Shown: one piece after another, positions 37,592-41,056 of the stretch
Position numbering within the stretch: the first letter of the stretch is position 1
How the letters are laid out: the number at the start of each line of letters is the position of its first letter
NCBI GenBank assembly: GCA_041158045.1
Contig: JBEBCD010000003.1
Location: 1 to 41,056, forward strand
DNA: 41,056 bases
From: CAXRBC01 sp041158045
GTDB lineage: Bacteria > Actinomycetota > Acidimicrobiia > Acidimicrobiales > Ilumatobacteraceae
Direction: 5' to 3'
The notes under the pieces: generated by a model
The model's input: the letters and a program-made list of their open reading frames with translations, nothing else
Told to the model about the DNA's origin: nothing
The model's database searches: none
Made by a program: the position numbers and the translations under genes

Positions 37592-37706
37592 CGCCCGTCC
37601 ACAGGGTCGTCCCCATGTCATCCACGGGGACGTCGGGGTTGTCCACAGGCAGATCACAGGGTTGTTCCCCTAGCGATCCACACGCGCGCGGCGGCAGGGT
37701 GGGGTC
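37592..37706. promoter_or_regulatory. dnaB upstream region with DnaA-box cluster
   Basis: This 115-base gap has a perfect DnaA box TTGTCCACA at 37639-37647, with CCGTCCACA at 37595-37603 and CGATCCACA at 37674-37682 (two mismatches each). An imperfect terminator-like repeat CGTCCCC (37608-37614) / GGGGACG (37626-37632) follows rplI. No strong -35/-10 pair for dnaB was identified. Confidence 0.55.
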
Positions 37707-39110
37707 GTGAGCATCGCCGAGTTCCCGCGCGGCGAGCGCGGCGACCGCGGCGCGCGCGAGCGCCCCGCGCAGCGCATCCCGCCGCACAACGTCGAGGCGG
37801 AGGCGTCGCTGCTCGGCGCGATCCTGTTGTCCAAGGACGCGATGGCGGTCGCCAACGAGCGCGGCCTGCGCAGCGACGAGTTCTACAAGCCGACGCACCA
37901 GTTCGTCTTCGACGCGATGCGCGCGCTCAACACCGCGGGCGAGCCCATCGACGCGGTCACGGTCGCCGACGAGCTGCGCCGCAGCGCCCAGCTCGACGCG
38001 GTGGGCGGCGTCGAGGCGCTCGTCGCGCTGCAAAACGCGACGCCGTCCGTCACGAGCGCCGAACGGTACGTGCGCATCGTGCGCGACACCGCCGCGCTGC
38101 GCCGCCTCATCGCGGTGGCTGCCGACATCGCCGAGATCGGCTTCAGCGGCCCGGACGACGTGGCACGCGCGCTCGACGAGGCGGAGTCCCGCGTGTTCGA
38201 CGTCTCGGAGCGCAACGTGGGCGACTCCTCGCGGCGCCTCGAGACGCTCATGTCGGAGGTGATGGAGCGACTCGAGGAGCGTGCCTCGTCGCGCGACGTG
38301 ATCACCGGCCTGCCGACGGGCCTCCACGACCTCGACCGCATCCTCCTCGGCTTCCAGCCGGGCACGCTCAACATCCTCGGGGCGCGCCCCGCGATGGGCA
38401 AGAGCGCGCTCGCGCTGCGCATCGCCGTGCACGCCGCCCAGGCGGCGGCCAAGCCGGTCCTCTTCTTCTCCCTCGAGATGGGCGCCGCCGAGCTCGCCCA
38501 GCGCGTGCTCGCGAGCGAGGCCCGCGTCGACTCGACGCTGCTGCGCAACGGCCGCGTCACGCAGAACGACTGGCAGAAGATCGGCCTCGCCCTCGGCACC
38601 CTGTCGGTGCCGCTCATCATCGACGACAGCCCCGGCACCTCGGTCGCGGCCATCCGGGCCCGCGCGCGCCGCACGGTGAGTCGCGAGGGTGGCCTCGGCC
38701 TCATCGTCATCGACTACCTGCAGCTCATGGGGGCCGACGACAACAAGCCGGAGAACCGCCAGCTCGAGGTGAGCGAGATCAGCCGCAAGCTGAAGCTCCT
38801 GGCCCGCGAGTTCGGCATCCCCGTGCTGGCGCTCAGCCAGCTCAGCCGCGCGCTCGAGGCCCGCACCGACAAGCGGCCGACGCTGTCGGACCTGCGCGAG
38901 TCGGGCGCGCTCGAGCAGGACGCCGACGTCGTGATGTTCCTCTACCGCGACGAGGTGTACAACCCGGAGTCCAAGGAGGCCAAGGGCGCGGCGGAGCTCA
39001 ACGTCGCCAAGCATCGCGCCGGCCCGCTCGGCAAGGTGCGGCTCTCCTGGATCTCGGGCTACACGCGCTTCGAGAACTGGGGCGAGGACCGCCCCGGCGA
39101 CGAGGTCTGA
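37707..39110 (+). CDS. dnaB: Replicative DNA helicase DnaB
   Basis: A 467-residue hexameric helicase. The N-terminal domain has RIPPHNVEAEASLLGAILL; the RecA-like domain starts ITGLPTGLHDLDRILLGFQPG and has Walker A GARPAMGKSALAL, FFSLEMGAAELAQRVL, Walker B LIVIDYLQLM, and LSQLSRALEARTDKRPTLSDLRESG (arginine-finger region), split here only for length. GTG start. No intein, although actinobacterial dnaB often has one. DciA, its probable loader partner, is at 18.1 kb. DnaA boxes precede it. Confidence 0.97.
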   Translation: MSIAEFPRGERGDRGARERPAQRIPPHNVEAEASLLGAILLSKDAMAVANERGLRSDEFYKPTHQFVFDAMRALNTAGEPIDAVTVADELRRSAQLDAVGGVEALVALQNATPSVTSAERYVRIVRDTAALRRLIAVAADIAEIGFSGPDDVARALDEAESRVFDVSERNVGDSSRRLETLMSEVMERLEERASSRDVITGLPTGLHDLDRILLGFQPGTLNILGARPAMGKSALALRIAVHAAQAAAKPVLFFSLEMGAAELAQRVLASEARVDSTLLRNGRVTQNDWQKIGLALGTLSVPLIIDDSPGTSVAAIRARARRTVSREGGLGLIVIDYLQLMGADDNKPENRQLEVSEISRKLKLLAREFGIPVLALSQLSRALEARTDKRPTLSDLRESGALEQDADVVMFLYRDEVYNPESKEAKGAAELNVAKHRAGPLGKVRLSWISGYTRFENWGEDRPGDEV

Positions 39111-39112
39111 CG

Positions 39113-39316
39113 GTGTTCCTCGGCGAGGACATCCTCGCCTGGCTCGTCGCGGCGCTCGGCGGGGCGATGTGCGCGGGCAACGTCGCGGCGCTCCTGCGGC
39201 CGCGCGCGACGAAGCGCGAGGAGGGCGACCTCGAGCGCGCCCCCGTCGTGCGCAGCGTGGCGATGGCGCTCGTCGGTGGCGTCGCCGCCGTCTGGGCCCT
39301 CGCGAGCCTCCGCTAG
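39113..39316 (+). CDS. Small two-helix membrane protein after dnaB
   Basis: A 67-residue protein of unknown function, three bases after the dnaB stop. Hydrophobic helices at about residues 8-28 (WLVAALGGAMCAGNVAALL) and 46-65 (SVAMALVGGVAAVWALASL) are separated by a charged loop (RPRATKREEGDLERAP). GTG start. The coding potential is supported by tight spacing and a sensible helix-loop-helix layout rather than by a recognised family. Confidence 0.6.
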   Translation: MFLGEDILAWLVAALGGAMCAGNVAALLRPRATKREEGDLERAPVVRSVAMALVGGVAAVWALASLR

Positions 39317-39351
39317 GCCGCGCCCCCGCGCCCCGCGGCGCCGGACGTCCC

Positions 39352-39425
39352 TGGAGCGGGTGACGGGAATCGAACCCGCGTTCTCAGCTTGGGAAGCTGA
39401 TGTTCTGCCATTGAACTACACCCGC
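39352..39425 (-). tRNA. tRNA-Gly (anticodon CCC)
   Basis: The minus strand gives acceptor GCGGGTG pairing with CACCCGC, D-arm TAGTTCAATGGCAGAAC, anticodon stem TCAGC/GCTGA with loop TTCCCAA (CCC), T-arm GGTTCGATTCC, discriminator T and encoded CCA. A complete 74-base gene. Confidence 0.96.
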
Positions 39426-39496
39426 GTCGGCGGCCGGGCGTGCCGTGCCGCGTCGCGCACGAGCGTATCGGCGGGGACCGCCCGCGGGCCCGTGGC

Positions 39497-39502
39497 TAGC
39501 GT
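39497..39502 (+). promoter_or_regulatory. -10 element before dcd
   Basis: TAGCGT ends nine bases before the GTG start of dcd, downstream of the tRNA-Gly on the other strand. Confidence 0.4.
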
Positions 39503-39511
39503 GACCCTGCC

Positions 39512-40075
39512 GTGATCCTGTCCGACCGCAGCATCCGCGAGGCGCTCGCCGCGGGTCGCATCGTCGTCGATCCGCTCGACGAGGCGTGCCTGCAGCCGTC
39601 GTCCATCGACGTGAAGGTCTCCCCGCTCTTCCGCGTGTTCCGCAACCACTCGGCCCCGGCGATCGACGTCAAGCAGGACCTCACCGACCTCACCGAGCTC
39701 GTGGAGGTGCCGATGGACGGCGTCTTCATGCTGCACCCCGGCGAGTTCGTCCTCGGTTCCACGCTCGAGCGCGTCGCGATCGGCGACGATCTCGTCGCGC
39801 GCGTCGAGGGCAAGAGCTCGCTCGGCCGGCTCGGTCTGCTCATCCACTCGACTGCCGGCTTCGTCGACGCCGGCTTCGACGGCCACATCACGCTCGAGCT
39901 CTCCAACGTGGCCAACCTGCCGATCACCATCTACCCCGGCATGAAGATCGGCCAGGTGAGCTTCATGACGATGACGACCCCCGCCGACCGCCCGTACGGC
40001 AGGGGTGCGCGCGGCTCGAAGTACCAAAACCAGCGCGGCCCCACGCCCAGCCGCTACTTTGAGAACTTCCGCTAG
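39512..40075 (+). CDS. dcd: dCTP deaminase (probably bifunctional deaminase/dUTPase)
   Basis: A 187-residue trimeric dUTPase-fold enzyme. MILSDRSIREALAAG, EACLQPSSIDVKV, VEGKSSLGRLGLLIHSTAGF, DGHITLELSNVANLPI and the C-terminal SKYQNQRGPTPSRY are present. It closely follows the actinobacterial bifunctional form that converts dCTP to dUMP, as characterised in M. tuberculosis; bifunctionality here is inferred from likeness. GTG start with a TAGCGT -10 nine bases upstream. The stop is in a CTAG also used as the stop of the convergent MarR gene. Confidence 0.95.
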   Translation: MILSDRSIREALAAGRIVVDPLDEACLQPSSIDVKVSPLFRVFRNHSAPAIDVKQDLTDLTELVEVPMDGVFMLHPGEFVLGSTLERVAIGDDLVARVEGKSSLGRLGLLIHSTAGFVDAGFDGHITLELSNVANLPITIYPGMKIGQVSFMTMTTPADRPYGRGARGSKYQNQRGPTPSRYFENFR

Positions 40076-40575
40076 CCCCTCGGGGCGACGATCCCGTGCT
40101 CCTCGGCGAGCACGCCGAGCACCGCGACGAGCGCCCGTCGGTCGGCCGCCGGCAGCCCCGCGAGGAACTCGCGGTTGGCTGCCCCCGCCTGCTCGCGGCA
40201 CCACCGCAGTTCGCGGCGACCGGCCGCCGTGATCCGGACGCGGTTGCACCGCCGGTCGTCCGCGCGCGCCTCCCGCACGACGAGGCCCCGCTCGGCCAGC
40301 TCGTCGAGCGCGTGCACCATGTTGCTCGTGTCGACGCCCACGGCATCCGCGAGGGTGCGTTGCGTGGGGTCGGGCAGCGCGTCGGCCGCCTCGAGGATGG
40401 CGTGGTGCACGAGGCGCAGGTCGTGGCGCGCGAGGCGCCGCAGCGTGGCCGAGCGCGTGCGGTCGGCGAGCCGGCCCATGACCCACGCGGGCAGCTCCCG
40501 CAACCCGGGCGGGGCCCACCCCGCCTCGCAGGGGGGCTCGCCCCCGGGGGTCCTCGCAGCAGTCGTTGGCGTCAT
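40072..40575 (-). CDS. MarR-family transcriptional regulator
   Basis: A 167-residue winged-helix regulator. LRRLARHDLRLVHHAILEAADAL leads into the helix-turn-helix TQRTLADAVGVDTSNMVHALDELAERGLV and the wing REARADDRRCNRVRITAAGRREL, all cited in part here. A Cys in the wing and one at residue about 146 could be redox-sensing, but this is not established. It is divergent from the DoxX gene, with a perfect palindromic operator between them, so it most likely represses both doxX and itself. ATG start at 40575. Shares its stop CTAG with dcd. Confidence 0.9.
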   Translation of the reverse strand: MTPTTAARTPGGEPPCEAGWAPPGLRELPAWVMGRLADRTRSATLRRLARHDLRLVHHAILEAADALPDPTQRTLADAVGVDTSNMVHALDELAERGLVVREARADDRRCNRVRITAAGRRELRWCREQAGAANREFLAGLPAADRRALVAVLGVLAEEHGIVAPRG

Positions 40576-40581
40576 ATACGA

Positions 40582-40594
40582 TTGGTACTACCAA
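40582..40594. promoter_or_regulatory. Palindromic operator between marR and doxX
   Basis: TTGGTA-C-TACCAA is a perfect 6-bp inverted repeat in the 62-base divergent gap, seven bases from the MarR start and just before a TATACG -10-like sequence (40596-40601). It is the expected size and place for a MarR dimer. A second repeat CGCACC (40603-40608) / GGTGCG (40614-40619) lies in the doxX leader. Confidence 0.7.
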
Positions 40595-40637
40595 CTATAC
40601 GGCGCACCCAGATGGTGCGTCACCGAAGGGACGTCCA

Positions 40638-41042
40638 ATGGACACGATCATGCTCATCGGGAGGATCCTCCTCTCGCTCATCTTCATCGCCTCGGGGGTC
40701 AACCACCTCACGAAGGCCGATGCCATGACGGGCTACGCCCAGTTCAAGAAGGTCCCGTCGCCCAAGGCGGCGGTGCTCCTCTCGGGCCTGCTCATGCTGC
40801 TCGGCGCGGCCGGCGTCGTCCTCGGCGTGTGGGCCGACCTCGCGGCGCTCGTGCTCGCGATCCTCTCGATCGTGATCGCGCTGATGATGCACAAGTTCTG
40901 GGCCGAGACCGACCCGCAGGCCAAGGCGGCCGAGCAGGCCGGCTTCGCGAAGAACCTGGGCCTCGCCGGCGGCATGCTCGCGGTCTACGCCGTCGCCGCC
41001 ACCGACCAGTTCGGCTGGGCGCTCGGCAGCACGATCCTCTAG
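40638..41042 (+). CDS. DoxX family membrane protein
   Basis: A 134-residue protein with four hydrophobic helices: LIGRILLSLIFIASGVNHL (about 5-23), AVLLSGLLMLLGAAGVVLG (about 44-63), LAALVLAILSIVIALMMHKF (about 68-88) and LGLAGGMLAVYAVA (about 108-124). This is the DoxX/YphA-like fold; some relatives take part in thiol or redox homeostasis. The ATG at 40638 is chosen for GAAGGGA about seven bases upstream. It is controlled in all likelihood by the divergent MarR. The gene ends 14 bases before the window end. Confidence 0.88.
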   Translation: MDTIMLIGRILLSLIFIASGVNHLTKADAMTGYAQFKKVPSPKAAVLLSGLLMLLGAAGVVLGVWADLAALVLAILSIVIALMMHKFWAETDPQAKAAEQAGFAKNLGLAGGMLAVYAVAATDQFGWALGSTIL

Positions 41043-41056
41043 TTCGACCCCCGCAG

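Noticed and set aside
37707..39110. Intein in dnaB
   Set aside because: Walker A and following motifs are continuous and the length is normal; gyrA, gyrB and dnaB are all uninterrupted.

Overview
The window is the replication-origin region of a very GC-rich actinobacterial chromosome (well over 70% G+C by eye). The core order is the one expected around oriC in Actinomycetota. Leftward from about 20.8 kb run dnaA, dnaN, recF, dciA (DUF721), gyrB and gyrA, then a TadE-like gene, a DUF3566 gene and tRNA-Ile. Rightward run rpmH, rnpA, yidD, yidC, khpB (jag), rsmG, parA and parB, followed by trxA, trxB, a Ser/Thr kinase, degV, a DUF6049 gene, cca and a DUF5318 gene, then rpsF, ssb, rpsR, rplI and dnaB. 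DUF3566, DUF5318, DUF6049, DciA and frequent near-leaderless TANNNT promoters all point to Actinomycetota. An Acidimicrobiia-like lineage is my best guess, but that is inference.

Left arm (1-12.8 kb). A tRNA-Ala(UGC) opens the window and a tRNA-Ile(GAU) lies at 12.7 kb. In many actinobacteria these two tRNAs sit side by side after gyrA; here about 12.6 kb of accessory genes lies between them. This block holds an MgtE-N/CBS protein with a DUF1003 partner; an operon of a 43-residue protein, a saccharopine-dehydrogenase-like enzyme and a Fur-family regulator; a pair made of an RnfD/NqrB-like (UnbU-like) membrane protein and an FG-GAP/UnbV lipoprotein; and a complete D-xylose module. In that module xylA-xylB read rightward and converge on the ABC importer xylF-xylH-xylG, giving uptake, isomerisation to xylulose and phosphorylation to xylulose-5-phosphate.

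Origin (12.8-27.6 kb). The dnaA-dnaN gap carries DnaA boxes next to the only clearly AT-rich patch in its neighbourhood and is the best oriC candidate. One perfect 16-bp parS palindrome lies inside the 3' end of rsmG, immediately before parAB. Further DnaA-box clusters lie between parB and trxA and directly upstream of dnaB.

Right arm (27.6-41 kb). It contains the thioredoxin system, a transmembrane Ser/Thr kinase with a discoidin-like ectodomain (the MurJ and SigM genes often found here are absent), degV plus DUF6049, the CCA-adding enzyme, the rpsF-ssb-rpsR-rplI-dnaB cluster, a tRNA-Gly(CCC), dcd, and a MarR regulator divergent from a DoxX membrane protein with a clear palindromic operator between them.

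Gene packing is extreme. About fifteen same-strand junctions are 4-base NTGA start/stop overlaps, two of which seem to need CTG starts, and two convergent pairs share one CTAG as the stop codon on both strands. No insertion sequence, CRISPR array, intein or prophage was seen.
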